Assembly (NCBI RefSeq): GCF_031679605.1
Contig: NZ_CP117522.1
Location: 5,084,001 to 5,148,000, forward strand
Reading direction: 5' to 3'
DNA from: Streptomyces luomodiensis
GTDB lineage: Bacteria > Actinomycetota > Actinomycetes > Streptomycetales > Streptomycetaceae
Length of the DNA: 64,000 nt
Shown here: in pieces, positions 16,208 through 24,238 of the stretch
How positions within the stretch are numbered: the stretch's first letter is position 1
Layout of the letters: each line of letters begins with the position of its first letter
Position numbers and translations under genes: made by a program
The notes under the pieces: model-generated
Seen by the model: only the letters and a program-made list of their open reading frames with translations
Told to the model about the DNA's origin: nothing
The model's database searches: none

Positions 16208-17616
16208 GGTCGGACCACCTGGGTCATCTCGGCGTCTGTAGTGGGAGCGGGCGTCGGCGCCGGACGGCGCGCGGTGTCGCTGATCTTGATCAGGATGGCG
16301 ACGAGTGCCCAGTTGGCGATGACGGACGAACCACCCTGCGCGATGAACGGCATGGTCATACCGGTCAGCGGGATGAGGCCCATCACACCGCCCGCGACGA
16401 CGAAGACCTGGATGGCGAAGGCCGCGGACAGGCCGATGGCCAGCAGCTTGCCGAACGGGTCGCGGGCGGCGAGGGCGGTGCGCACACCGCGCTCCACGAT
16501 CAGGCCGTAGAGCAGCAGGATGCCCATGGTTCCGGCGAGCCCGAGCTCCTCGCCGACCGTGGCCAGGATGAAGTCGGAGTTGGCGGCGAAGCCGATGAGG
16601 TCGGAGTTGCCCTGGCCGAGGCCGGTGCCGAAGACACCGCCGGAGCCGAAGGCCATCAGCGCCTGGGCGATCTGGTCACTGCCGCCGGTCTTGAAGGCCG
16701 CGAAGGGGTCGAGCCAGGCGTCCACACGCTGCTGGACGTGCGGTTCGAAGGTGGCGACGCCGACCGCGCCGGCCGCGGACATCAGCAGACCGAAGACGAT
16801 CCAGCTGGTGCGCTCGGTGGCGACGTACAGCATGACGACGAAGAGGCCGAAGAACAGCAGCGAGGTGCCCAGGTCGGTCTCGAAGACCAGGATGAGGATG
16901 CTCATTCCCCAGACCACCAGGATCGGGCCGAGGTCGCGGCCGCGCGGCAGGTACAGCCCCATGAAGCGGCGGCTGGCCAGCGCGAGGGCGTCCCGCTTGA
17001 CCATCAGATAGCCGGAGAAGAACACGGCGATGATGATCTTGGCGAACTCGCCGGGCTGGATGGAGAAGCTGCCGATGCTGATCCAGATGCGTGCGCCGAA
17101 ACGGGGCGGGAAGAACACCGGAAGGATCAGCAGGATCAGCGCCACCGCCATGGAGATGTAGGTGTAGCGCTGGAGCAGGCGGTGGTCCTTGAGCAGGATC
17201 AGGACGCCGACGAAGAGGGCGACACCCAGCGCCGAGTAGATCAGCTGGTTGGGGGCCGAGGGCGAGAAGACCTGGCCGATGTTCTCCGCCCGCTGGGCCA
17301 GCCGCTTGGACTGGTCCAGCCGCCAGATGAGCACCAGGCCCAGCCCGTTGAGGAGCGTGGCGATCGGCAGCAGCAGCGGATCCGCGTACGGCGCGAACTT
17401 CCGGACCACCAGATGGCCGACGCCGGCCAGCAGGCCGAGGCCGAGGCCGTAGCTGAGCATGCCGGAGGGCATCTCGTCGCTGAGCGCCAGGCCCGCGTTG
17501 GCGTAGGCGAAGACCGGAATGATCACCGCGAAGGCCAGCATGGCCAGCTCGGTGTTCCGCCTGCTCGGTGGCCCGGCCGTACTGATCGTCGTCGTGTTGG
17601 TCGTACTACTGCTCAT
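16204..17616 (-). CDS. rodA: SEDS-family peptidoglycan glycosyltransferase (RodA/FtsW)
   Basis: 470 residues from the ATG at 17616; the longer upstream frame overlaps pstP and is rejected. About twelve TM helices. SEDS signatures: ETDLGTSLLFFGLF (with the conserved Asp), GVFGTGLGQGNSD, and PLTGMTMPFIAQGGSS near the C-terminus. It polymerises lipid II into glycan strands together with the PBP encoded next to it. The gene in this cluster is called rodA in mycobacteria and often ftsW in streptomycetes; sequence alone does not separate the two names. Confidence 0.95.
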   Translation of the reverse strand: MSSSTTNTTTISTAGPPSRRNTELAMLAFAVIIPVFAYANAGLALSDEMPSGMLSYGLGLGLLAGVGHLVVRKFAPYADPLLLPIATLLNGLGLVLIWRLDQSKRLAQRAENIGQVFSPSAPNQLIYSALGVALFVGVLILLKDHRLLQRYTYISMAVALILLILPVFFPPRFGARIWISIGSFSIQPGEFAKIIIAVFFSGYLMVKRDALALASRRFMGLYLPRGRDLGPILVVWGMSILILVFETDLGTSLLFFGLFVVMLYVATERTSWIVFGLLMSAAGAVGVATFEPHVQQRVDAWLDPFAAFKTGGSDQIAQALMAFGSGGVFGTGLGQGNSDLIGFAANSDFILATVGEELGLAGTMGILLLYGLIVERGVRTALAARDPFGKLLAIGLSAAFAIQVFVVAGGVMGLIPLTGMTMPFIAQGGSSVIANWALVAILIKISDTARRPAPTPAPTTDAEMTQVVRP

Positions 17617-17638
17617 GGGTGGACGGCCCCTTACGGCT

Positions 17639-19222
17639 TCACTGCTGGGTGCTGCTGCACTGCGGGACCAACTTCTTCTCCTCCTCCGAGAGGGTGGGGC
17701 CGGGATGCGGAGTGGGAGTGGTCGTCGGCGTGGGCTTGGTCGTGGCCTTGGCGGCGAGCGGCCCGGTCTGCGTCTGCATGCTCTGGTCCCCCGGCTGGGT
17801 GCCGCCGCTCTGGGACGGGGAGGCGCTGCTGGAGGCCTTGCCCCCGGCGCTGCCGCCCTTGTCCTTGTCGCCGGTGAGGTCCTTCTGATCGTCCTCGGCC
17901 TTCTCCTGGGCCTCGGCCTTCTTGCAGGCGCTGGCGAGGGTGGCGAGGTCCTTGGTCTTGTCCTGGGCCTGGCCGAGACCGCTGACCGCGATGGTGTCCT
18001 CCACGCGGCCGCGCTGGTCGGCCGGGAGGTACTTGAGTTCGATCTCGCGGTGGTCCTCATGGACCTTGTTCAGCTTGATCCAGGCGAGGTCCTGGCTGAT
18101 GCCCTGGTAGATCGCGACATGGTCGCCGTTGGAGCCCACGTAGTACTGCGTCTGGGTCCAGCGATAGCCGCCGTAGAGCCCGCCGCCGATCACGGCGAGG
18201 CCCAGCACGATGAAGAGTGACCGCTTGGCCCACGTCTTGCGGCCGCTCTTCTTGCTGAAGTCCCCGTCGGCGTACGCCCCGAAGCTGCCCTGCGGACCCC
18301 CGATGGCCGGATCGCCGCTGCCGGGCGGTCCGAAGCCGCCCTGCGCGTCGCCCTGCTGCGGGACGGACCGGCCGAGCTCGGCGGCGCGGCCCGCGGGGGT
18401 GTGCGCGGCGCCGCCGTCCCCGAGGGGGACCTGGTTCTCGGCGACCGCGCCCACGATCACGGGGGTGTCGTTGAGCTGGGCGGCGAGGGTGTCGCCGCCG
18501 TCGACGTCGAGGACGTCGGCGACGATGCAGGTGATGTTGTCGGGACCGCCGCCGCGCAGGGCGAGCTGGATCAGCTCCTGCACGGTCTCATGGGGGCCCT
18601 GGTAGCTGGCGAGGGTCTCCTCGAGGGTCTGGTGGCTCACGACGCCGGACAGGCCGTCGGAGCAGATCAGATAGCGGTCGCCGGCCCGGACCTCGCGGAT
18701 GGACAGATCGGGCTCGACATGGTCGCCGCTGCCCAGCGCGCGCATCAGCAGGGAGCGCTGCGGGTGGGTGCCCGCCTCCTCCTCGGTGATCCGGCCCTCG
18801 TCGACCAGGCGCTGCACCCAGGTGTGGTCCTGGGTGATCTGGGTGAGCACACCGTCACGCAGCAGATACGCTCGCGAGTCGCCGACGTGCACCAGACCGA
18901 GCCGCTGGCCGGTCCACAGCAGGGCGGTGAGCGTGGTGCCCATGCCCTCCAGCTGCGGGTCCTCTTCGACCATGACGCGCAGCTGCTCATTGGCCCGCTG
19001 CACGGCGCTGCCCAGGGAGGTCAGGATGTCCGAGCCCGGCACATCGTCGTCGAGCTGGACGAGGGTGGAGATCACCTCGGAGCTGGCGACCTCGCCGGCG
19101 GCCTGTCCACCCATGCCGTCGGCGATGGCGAGCAGCCGGGGACCGGCGTAACCGGAGTCCTCGTTGCCCTCCCGGATCATGCCCTTGTGCGATCCGGCCG
19201 CGAAACGCAGTGACAGACTCAT
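17639..19222 (-). CDS. pstP: PP2C-type Ser/Thr protein phosphatase PstP
   Basis: 527 residues from the ATG at 19222 (GAGGTG upstream); an in-frame GTG at 19276 is an alternative. Residues 1-240 are a PP2C phosphatase with metal-binding motifs GNEDSG, ADGMGGQAAGE, HVGDSRAYL, CSDGLSG and GGPDNIT. A Pro/Gly-rich linker leads to one TM helix (about 325-345) and an extracellular region ending in a Ser/Thr/Pro-rich tail. It removes phosphate from PknB and its substrates and is the single counterpart to the cluster's kinase. Confidence 0.96.
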   Translation of the reverse strand: MSLSLRFAAGSHKGMIREGNEDSGYAGPRLLAIADGMGGQAAGEVASSEVISTLVQLDDDVPGSDILTSLGSAVQRANEQLRVMVEEDPQLEGMGTTLTALLWTGQRLGLVHVGDSRAYLLRDGVLTQITQDHTWVQRLVDEGRITEEEAGTHPQRSLLMRALGSGDHVEPDLSIREVRAGDRYLICSDGLSGVVSHQTLEETLASYQGPHETVQELIQLALRGGGPDNITCIVADVLDVDGGDTLAAQLNDTPVIVGAVAENQVPLGDGGAAHTPAGRAAELGRSVPQQGDAQGGFGPPGSGDPAIGGPQGSFGAYADGDFSKKSGRKTWAKRSLFIVLGLAVIGGGLYGGYRWTQTQYYVGSNGDHVAIYQGISQDLAWIKLNKVHEDHREIELKYLPADQRGRVEDTIAVSGLGQAQDKTKDLATLASACKKAEAQEKAEDDQKDLTGDKDKGGSAGGKASSSASPSQSGGTQPGDQSMQTQTGPLAAKATTKPTPTTTPTPHPGPTLSEEEKKLVPQCSSTQQ

Positions 19223-19297
19223 GCGCACCTCGCCCGTCGGCTCCGGGTACAGCCCCTTGCCAACCACGCTGCCCACCCTCCGGTCGTCATGGTCCTA

Positions 19298-19813
19298 CTA
19301 CTTCCGCAGCTCGATGACGGTCTTGCCGATGCGGATCGGCGCACCCAGCGGAATCGGTGTCGGTGTGGTGAGTCGGGTCCGGTCGAGATAGGTGCCGTTG
19401 GTGGACCCGAGGTCCTCGACGATCCACTGGCCGTCACGGTCCGGGTAGATCCTGGCATGCCGACTGGAGGCGTAGTCGTCGTCCAGAACGATTGTGGAAT
19501 CGTGCGCACGGCCGAGGGTGATGGTCTGCCCCTGGAGGGCGACCGTGGTGCCGGTCAGAGTGCCCTCGGAGACCACCAGCTTGGTGGGGGCGCCCCGGCG
19601 GCCGCGGCCACCGGACTGCTGCCGCTGCTGCGGCGGCGCGCTCTGCCGCTGTTGCTGCTGCGGCCGGTCGGGGGCGCCGCGGCGCGCCGTACCGCGCTGG
19701 GTCACGCGGGTGCCGAACAGATCACTGCGGATGACCTGTACGGCCACGATGACGAACAGCCACAGTACGGCGAGGAAACCCAACCGCATGACCGTGAGGG
19801 TCAGCTCTGACAT
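19298..19813 (-). CDS. fhaB: FHA-domain membrane protein FhaB (FipA-type)
   Basis: 171 residues from the ATG at 19813. One TM helix at about 6-28, a Gln/Arg-rich linker, then an FHA domain at about 80-171 with ITLGRAHDSTIVLDDDYASSRHARI and DLGSTNGTYLD. The Arg, Ser and His residues for phospho-Thr recognition are present. It reads kinase phosphorylation at the membrane next to RodA/FtsW and PBP. It lies 10 bp after fhaA and 75 bp before pstP. Confidence 0.94.
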   Translation of the reverse strand: MSELTLTVMRLGFLAVLWLFVIVAVQVIRSDLFGTRVTQRGTARRGAPDRPQQQQRQSAPPQQRQQSGGRGRRGAPTKLVVSEGTLTGTTVALQGQTITLGRAHDSTIVLDDDYASSRHARIYPDRDGQWIVEDLGSTNGTYLDRTRLTTPTPIPLGAPIRIGKTVIELRK

Positions 19814-19823
19814 TGCCCCCGCT

Positions 19824-20654
19824 TCACCCTTCGGCTTGCCGGTAAACGATGGTGGTGCTGCCCACGACGATCCGCGAGCCGTCGCGGAGCGTAGCGCGCG
19901 TGGTGTGCTGTCCGTCCACCACGATGCCGTTGGTCGACCCGAGATCCTGGATGGTCGGTGGGGTTCCGACCCGGATCTCGCAGTGCCTGCGGGAGACACC
20001 GGGATCGTCGATCCGCACGTCAGCGTCGGTGGAGCGGCCCAGGACGAGTGTGGGCCGGGAGATCTGGTGGCGGGTGCCGTTGATCTCGATCCAGCGGCGG
20101 GTCTGGCCCTGCGGCTGAGGGCCGGCGCCGCCGGTGCGGGGCGCCGGACGGGCGCCGGGGGGCGTGGACGGCATCGGCGGGGCACCGGCGGGCTGAGCGG
20201 GGTAGCCGTAACCGCCGGGGCCCTGCTGCGGGGCGCCGGAGGCCGGGCGGTCCGGGGCCTGCTGCGGGTTCTGGGACTCGCTGGAGGCCAGCGTCCGGCT
20301 GCGCACCCGGTAGAGGCCGGTGTCGAGGTCGTCGGCCTTCTGCAGATGCACCTTGATGGCGCCCATGAAGGTGTAGCGCTGCTGCTTGGCGTAGTCGCGG
20401 ACCATACCGGCCAGCTCGTCGCCGAGCTGCCCGGAATACGGGCTGAGCCGCTCGTAGTCGGGCGCGCTCAGCTCGACGATGAAGTCGTTGGGGACGACCG
20501 TCCGGTCGCGGTTCCAGATCGTGGCGTTGTTGTCGCACTCACGCTGGAGGGCGCCGGCGATCTCGACCGGCTGGACCTCGGACTTGAACACCTTGGCGAA
20601 GGTGCCGTTCACGAGGCCCTCGAGACGCTGCTCGAAGCGTTTCAGTACTCCCAC
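19824..20654 (-). CDS. fhaA: DUF3662/FHA-domain protein FhaA
   Basis: 276 residues; GTG start preceded by the near-perfect Shine-Dalgarno AAGGAGGT (20660-20667 on the reverse strand), which fixes the start. Residues 1-115 are DUF3662 (GVLKRFEQRLEGLVNGTFAKVFKSEVQPVEIA). A Pro/Gln/Gly linker follows, then a C-terminal FHA domain (LVLGRSTDADVRIDDPGVSRRHCEI, DLGSTNGIVVD). In mycobacteria FhaA binds phosphorylated MviN and PASTA-kinase products to control wall precursor flux. It is the first gene of the operon. Confidence 0.95.
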   Translation of the reverse strand: MGVLKRFEQRLEGLVNGTFAKVFKSEVQPVEIAGALQRECDNNATIWNRDRTVVPNDFIVELSAPDYERLSPYSGQLGDELAGMVRDYAKQQRYTFMGAIKVHLQKADDLDTGLYRVRSRTLASSESQNPQQAPDRPASGAPQQGPGGYGYPAQPAGAPPMPSTPPGARPAPRTGGAGPQPQGQTRRWIEINGTRHQISRPTLVLGRSTDADVRIDDPGVSRRHCEIRVGTPPTIQDLGSTNGIVVDGQHTTRATLRDGSRIVVGSTTIVYRQAEG

Positions 20655-20980
20655 GGGGCACCTCCTTCCTCAGTCGTGCTCTATGCCGTCCTGGTACTGC
20701 TTACTGATCGTATCCACGCGTCGGGAAATCGGGTGGTTCCCCTTCCTGGCCCTGTGGAGCAGTGTCACCCCTCACAGGGATCGTAGAGGTGTGCTGACGA
20801 CAGTGTCCCGCAACCGTGACGCTCCGAGGACGGGTGGGGGCGGGGCAGCGGGAACGGGTGTGATTGCACCCCGCAGGCCGTGCTAATGTTCTGCATGTCG
20901 GAAGGCGCGCCACACGAACCGGGCGGATCGAAAAGATCGAACCGGGGAGCGGAGCCGAGTGACCGGACGACAGCACCCAT
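20655..20980. other. Divergent control region of fhaA operon and tRNA-Leu
   Basis: 326 bp without a gene. It carries the interrupted inverted repeat CCCTGTG/CACAGGG (20750-20756 and 20773-20779), which may be an operator for the fhaA operon. The tRNA-Leu promoter lies near its right end. Confidence 0.45.
20864..20889 (+). promoter_or_regulatory. Candidate tRNA-Leu promoter
   Basis: TTGCAC at 20864-20869 and TAATGT at 20884-20889, preceded by TGC (extended -10 type). The 14-bp spacer is short, so the -35 assignment is uncertain. The position, about 90 bp before the tRNA, implies a leader. Confidence 0.4.
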
Positions 20981-21067
20981 GCGCGGGTGGCGGAATAGGC
21001 AGACGCGCTGGATTCAGGTTCCAGTGCCCGAAAGGGCGTGGGGGTTCAACTCCCCCCTCGCGCACCA
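20981..21067 (+). tRNA. tRNA-Leu (anticodon CAG)
   Basis: 87 nt including an encoded CCA, a class II tRNA with a variable-arm hairpin (TGCCC GAAA GGGCG). The acceptor stem GCGCGGG/CTCGCGC has one G-U pair. The anticodon stem CTGGA/TCCAG closes the loop TTCAGGT, so the anticodon is CAG. Confidence 0.97.
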
Positions 21068-21072
21068 GCCGG

Positions 21073-21117
21073 AGCGGGTCTCTCCGGAGTGACGAAAGTC
21101 GCTCGGAGGGGCCCGCT
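21073..21117 (+). terminator. Terminator hairpin of tRNA-Leu
   Basis: An imperfect inverted repeat (AGCGGGTCTCTCC...GGAGGGGCCCGCTT, capped by GTGAC GAAA GTCGC) begins 6 bp after the CCA end. The 21130-21215 stretch that follows is pyrimidine-rich with repeats of TCTCCGTCTCTTC and holds no gene. Confidence 0.7.
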
Positions 21118-21239
21118 TCGCGTATGCCCCGGCTGTTTCGGCCCAGTTGCTCTCCGTCTCTTCGTTGTTCTCCGTCTCTTCTCTCCCGCTTGTTCCTCTG
21201 TTCCGCTTCGGTCGCTTCAGCCGCTTTGTGGCGCGACGG

Positions 21240-21269
21240 CAGGGGCCTCCCGGGAAGAGGAGGCCCCTG
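21240..21269 (-). terminator. Terminator downstream of azoR
   Basis: An 11-bp perfect inverted repeat (CAGGGGCCTCC and complement) with an 8-nt loop lies 30 bp past the azoR stop, between azoR and the tRNA-Leu unit. Confidence 0.7.
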
Positions 21270-21298
21270 GCCGGGCCCGGTGTCCGGGCGCGGGCGGA

Positions 21299-21952
21299 TC
21301 AGGCGGCGAAGCGGGCGGCGAGCGCCTTGGCCTTGGCCGCGGCCTCCTCGTGGGCCTTCGCCATGGAGGCGTCCGCGGCGTCGACGAGGTCGGCCATGGC
21401 CGGATTGCTGCGGGCCATCGTGAGCTCCGGCACAACGAACTCGACATCGAGGCCGAGGCCGTCGCCCAGCGCCTTCCCCAGGAAGTTCGTGACGAATTCG
21501 AAGCTCTCCCGCGGGGTGCCGGGGCCGTAACCGCCACCACGGCTGGCGACGACGACGGTGGGGGTGCCCGAGACGGTGGTCTGCTCGGCGCCCGCGGTGC
21601 GGCCCATGATGATCACGTGGTCCAGCCACGCCTTGAGGGTGGAGGGGATCGTGAAGTTGTACATCGGGGCCGCGATCAGGACCGCGTCGGCCTGCTCGAG
21701 CTCACTGGCCAGGGTGTCCCGCAGGGCGAAGGCGGCCCGCAGCTCAGGGGTGTGCTGATCGGGAGCGGTGAAACCGGCGGCGACGGCGAGGCCCTCCAGG
21801 TGCGGCACCGGATCGGCGGCCAGGTCGCGGTAGATCACCGTGCCGTTGGGGTGCTGGGCTTCCCATTCCTTGCGGAAGGTGGCGGTGACCGCACGGGAAG
21901 CGGAGGTCTCGAGGGGGGAGACGGACGTGTCGATGTGCAGAAGGGTTGGCAT
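21299..21952 (-). CDS. azoR: FMN-dependent NADH:quinone/azo reductase
   Basis: 217 residues; ATG start. A flavodoxin-like fold of the AzoR/AcpD family: LLHIDTSVSP at the N-terminus (phosphate loop), PMYNFTIPSTLKAWLDHV in the middle (flavin contact), and ASRGGGYGPG. It reduces quinones and azo compounds with NADH, usually as a dimer, in defence against electrophiles. It is divergent from an HxlR regulator 114 bp away, the usual arrangement for redox- or electrophile-sensing HxlR proteins that repress such reductases. Confidence 0.88.
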   Translation of the reverse strand: MPTLLHIDTSVSPLETSASRAVTATFRKEWEAQHPNGTVIYRDLAADPVPHLEGLAVAAGFTAPDQHTPELRAAFALRDTLASELEQADAVLIAAPMYNFTIPSTLKAWLDHVIIMGRTAGAEQTTVSGTPTVVVASRGGGYGPGTPRESFEFVTNFLGKALGDGLGLDVEFVVPELTMARSNPAMADLVDAADASMAKAHEEAAAKAKALAARFAA

Positions 21953-22066
21953 GGAACGCCTCCGGTAACTGGGCTCCCACGGAGCCGGTAATAACTACGT
22001 ACCTACAGATGGCACAGTAGCTTACTTTTTCGCAGTCCCGAACCGGAACGCAGTAGTCTGTATTCC

Positions 22067-22441
22067 ATGGCGAAGGGTCGTGGGGAGCACAACGAGCAGG
22101 CCTGCAAGCAGGTCGACAGCGAGATGACGCGGTTCTTCGAGCTGTTCGGAAAGCGCTGGACGGGATTGATCGTGGCCGTGCTGACGGAGCAGGGGGCGTA
22201 CTTCGCCGAGCTGCGGCGGGCGATCCCGGGGATCAGCGAGCGGATGCTGTCGGACCGGCTCACCGAGCTCGCGACGGCGGGTCTGGTGGTGCGGGAGGTC
22301 GACGCCGGGCCGCCGCTGCGGGTGGCCTACCGGCTGACGGACGCGGGGAAGGCGCTGGGGCCCGCGCTGAAGGAGCTGTCGCGGTGGGCGGAGAACCATC
22401 TGCCCTCGGGTGGTGGCTGCCCGGAGCAGTTCCGGGGGTGA
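22067..22441 (+). CDS. HxlR-family winged-helix regulator
   Basis: 124 residues. HxlR signature: FELFGKRWTGLIVAVL, FAELRRAIPGISERMLSDRLTELATAGLV, then the wing REV...VAYRLTDAGKAL. A Cys near the N-terminus (QACKQV) is in the position used for electrophile or disulfide sensing in related HypR/YodB proteins. It probably controls azoR from the 114-bp intergenic region, where ACTACGTACCTAC and a nearby GTAG arm could be the operator. The stop codon lies inside a 32-bp tandem duplication. Confidence 0.87.
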   Translation: MAKGRGEHNEQACKQVDSEMTRFFELFGKRWTGLIVAVLTEQGAYFAELRRAIPGISERMLSDRLTELATAGLVVREVDAGPPLRVAYRLTDAGKALGPALKELSRWAENHLPSGGGCPEQFRG

Positions 22442-22496
22442 GTGCGAGTTGGGCCGGGCCGAGCCGGGGGTGAGTGTGGGCTTGGCCCGAGCCGAG
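22432..22496 (+). repeat. 32-bp tandem duplication spanning the HxlR stop codon
   Basis: Two near-identical units start with CCGGGGGTGAGTG at 22432 and 22464 and end in GCCGAG. The first carries the last codons and the TGA of the HxlR gene. Further degenerate copies (GGGCCGAATCGGG) run on to about 22560. Part of the 216-bp gap before the DUF2252 gene. Confidence 0.75.
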
Positions 22497-22574
22497 TCCG
22501 GCTGAGGCGGGCGGGGCTTGGGCCGAATCGGGTTGAGGCCCGCCTGAGCTGGGGTTTCGCCGTGATCGCCGGAG

Positions 22575-22583
22575 TTATCCACA
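22575..22583 (+). promoter_or_regulatory. Isolated DnaA box
   Basis: TTATCCACA, an exact match to the E. coli DnaA 9-mer, lies in non-coding DNA 75 bp upstream of the DUF2252 gene. Confidence 0.55.
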
Positions 22584-22657
22584 GGCTCTGACGGGCTGGG
22601 GTGACAGGGGGTACGGTCTGCTCAGTCGATGTCGTGTGCGAGGAAGGCGGGGGCGCG

Positions 22658-24166
22658 ATGACGGACGGCCGGGGCGGTCAGGGCGACGGAAGCGGCGAGA
22701 GCGGCCGGAGCGGAGACAGGGGCGCGAGCGGCGGGGATGCGGTGGGCGGGGCGGCCCGTCGGCTGCCTCCGGTTCCGGGCTTCGCCGTCTGGCACGGGGA
22801 CGGGCCGACTCCCCGGCAGCGGGGCAAGGCGCTGCGCAAGCGGGTGCCGCGCTCGGCGCACGCCGAGCCGCCGAGGGCCGCCGGGCGGCCGGATCCGGTG
22901 GCGGAGGTCGAGCGGTCGAACGCCGGGCGGCTGCCGGAGCTGACCCCGATTCGGGTGGGGCGGATGGCCGCGACCCCCTTCTCCTTTCTGCGCGGGGCCG
23001 CCGGGCTGATGGCGTACGACCTCACGGCCACACCGGTCACCGGCATCGGGGCACAGCTGTGTGGCGATGCCCACGCCGCCAACTTCGGGATCTACGGCGA
23101 TGCGCGCGGTGGCCTGATCATCGATCTCAACGACTTCGACGAGACCATCCACGGGCCGTGGGAGTGGGATGTGAAGCGGCTCGCGGTCTCGCTGGTGCTG
23201 GCCGGCCGGGAAGCGGGCGCCGACGAGGACGTCTGCCGGGCGGCGGCCCGGGACGCCGTGGGCGCCTACCGGCGCACGGTGCGGCTGCTGGCCAAGCTGC
23301 CCGCGGCGGACGCGTGGAACGCGATCGCGGACGAGGAGCTGGTCTCCCACACGGACGCCAGGGATCTGGCCGGGACCTTGGAGCGGGTGTCCGAGAAGGC
23401 CCGGCGGAACACCAGCGCGCGGTTCGCCGCGCGGGCCACCGAGCCCGTGCCGGGCGCGGAGGGCTCCTCCGGCCGGCCGGAGGCCCGGCGCTTCGTGGAC
23501 GCGCCGCCGGTGCTGCGGAGGGTGCCGGACACGGAGGCGGCGGCGGTGGCCTCGGCGCTCGCCGAGTATCTGGGCACGCTGCCGGAGGACCGGCTGCCGC
23601 TGCTCTCGCGGTACGAGGTGCACGATGTGGCGTTCCGGGTGGTCGGCACGGGAAGCGTGGGCACCCGCTCCTATGTGGTGCTCCTGCTCGACCACCGGGG
23701 CGAGCCGCTGGTGCTCCAGGTGAAGGAGGCGCGCCCCTCCGCCCTGCTGCCGCATGTGGTGACGGCCGGTTTCGAGGTGCCGGACGTCACACACGAGGGG
23801 CGGCGGGTGGTGCTCGGCCAGAAGCGGATGCAGGTGGTCAGCGACATCCTGCTGGGGTGGACCACGGTGCGGGGGCGGCACTACCAGGTGCGGCAGTTCC
23901 GTAACCGCAAGGGAAGCGTGGACCCGGCGGCGCTGGCCGCGGACCAGATGGACGACTACGGGCGAATGACCGGGGCACTGCTGGCGCGGGCGCACACCCA
24001 CAGCGCCGACCCTCGGCTGCTGGCGGGCTACTGCGGTAAGGGGGACGAGCTGGACGAGGCGGTGGCCGCCTTCGCGGTGGCGTACGCGGATCGCACGGAA
24101 GCCGACCACTCCGTGCTGGTCACGGCGGTGCGCAACGGGCGGATAGCGGCCGAGATGGGGGTGTGA
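22658..24166 (+). CDS. DUF2252 family protein
   Basis: 502 residues from the ATG at 22658, which follows AGGAAGG; the frame extends upstream without a better start. After a Gly/Arg-rich leader (about 40 residues) the DUF2252 core shows RVGRMAATPFSFLRGAA, LCGDAHAANFGIYG, IIDLNDFDETIHGPWEWDVKRLAVSL, and a C-terminal YCGKGDELDEAVAAFAVAYADRTEADH. The GDAHAANFG and DxNDFDE motifs resemble the catalytic and metal loops of kinase-like phosphotransferases, but no activity is established for the family to my knowledge. Confidence 0.88.
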   Translation: MTDGRGGQGDGSGESGRSGDRGASGGDAVGGAARRLPPVPGFAVWHGDGPTPRQRGKALRKRVPRSAHAEPPRAAGRPDPVAEVERSNAGRLPELTPIRVGRMAATPFSFLRGAAGLMAYDLTATPVTGIGAQLCGDAHAANFGIYGDARGGLIIDLNDFDETIHGPWEWDVKRLAVSLVLAGREAGADEDVCRAAARDAVGAYRRTVRLLAKLPAADAWNAIADEELVSHTDARDLAGTLERVSEKARRNTSARFAARATEPVPGAEGSSGRPEARRFVDAPPVLRRVPDTEAAAVASALAEYLGTLPEDRLPLLSRYEVHDVAFRVVGTGSVGTRSYVVLLLDHRGEPLVLQVKEARPSALLPHVVTAGFEVPDVTHEGRRVVLGQKRMQVVSDILLGWTTVRGRHYQVRQFRNRKGSVDPAALAADQMDDYGRMTGALLARAHTHSADPRLLAGYCGKGDELDEAVAAFAVAYADRTEADHSVLVTAVRNGRIAAEMGV

Positions 24167-24238
24167 GGCGTGGGTGGTGAGACGCGGGCAGCGGTGTGAG
24201 CTCCATCGCCGATCAGCGGCCGGACGTAGTCTGAGCGG

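Noticed and set aside
17617..18060. Longer N-terminus for the rodA/ftsW gene
   Set aside because: The 148 added codons are an Arg/Pro-rich antisense-like register inside pstP. The ATG at 17616 starts a typical SEDS protein.
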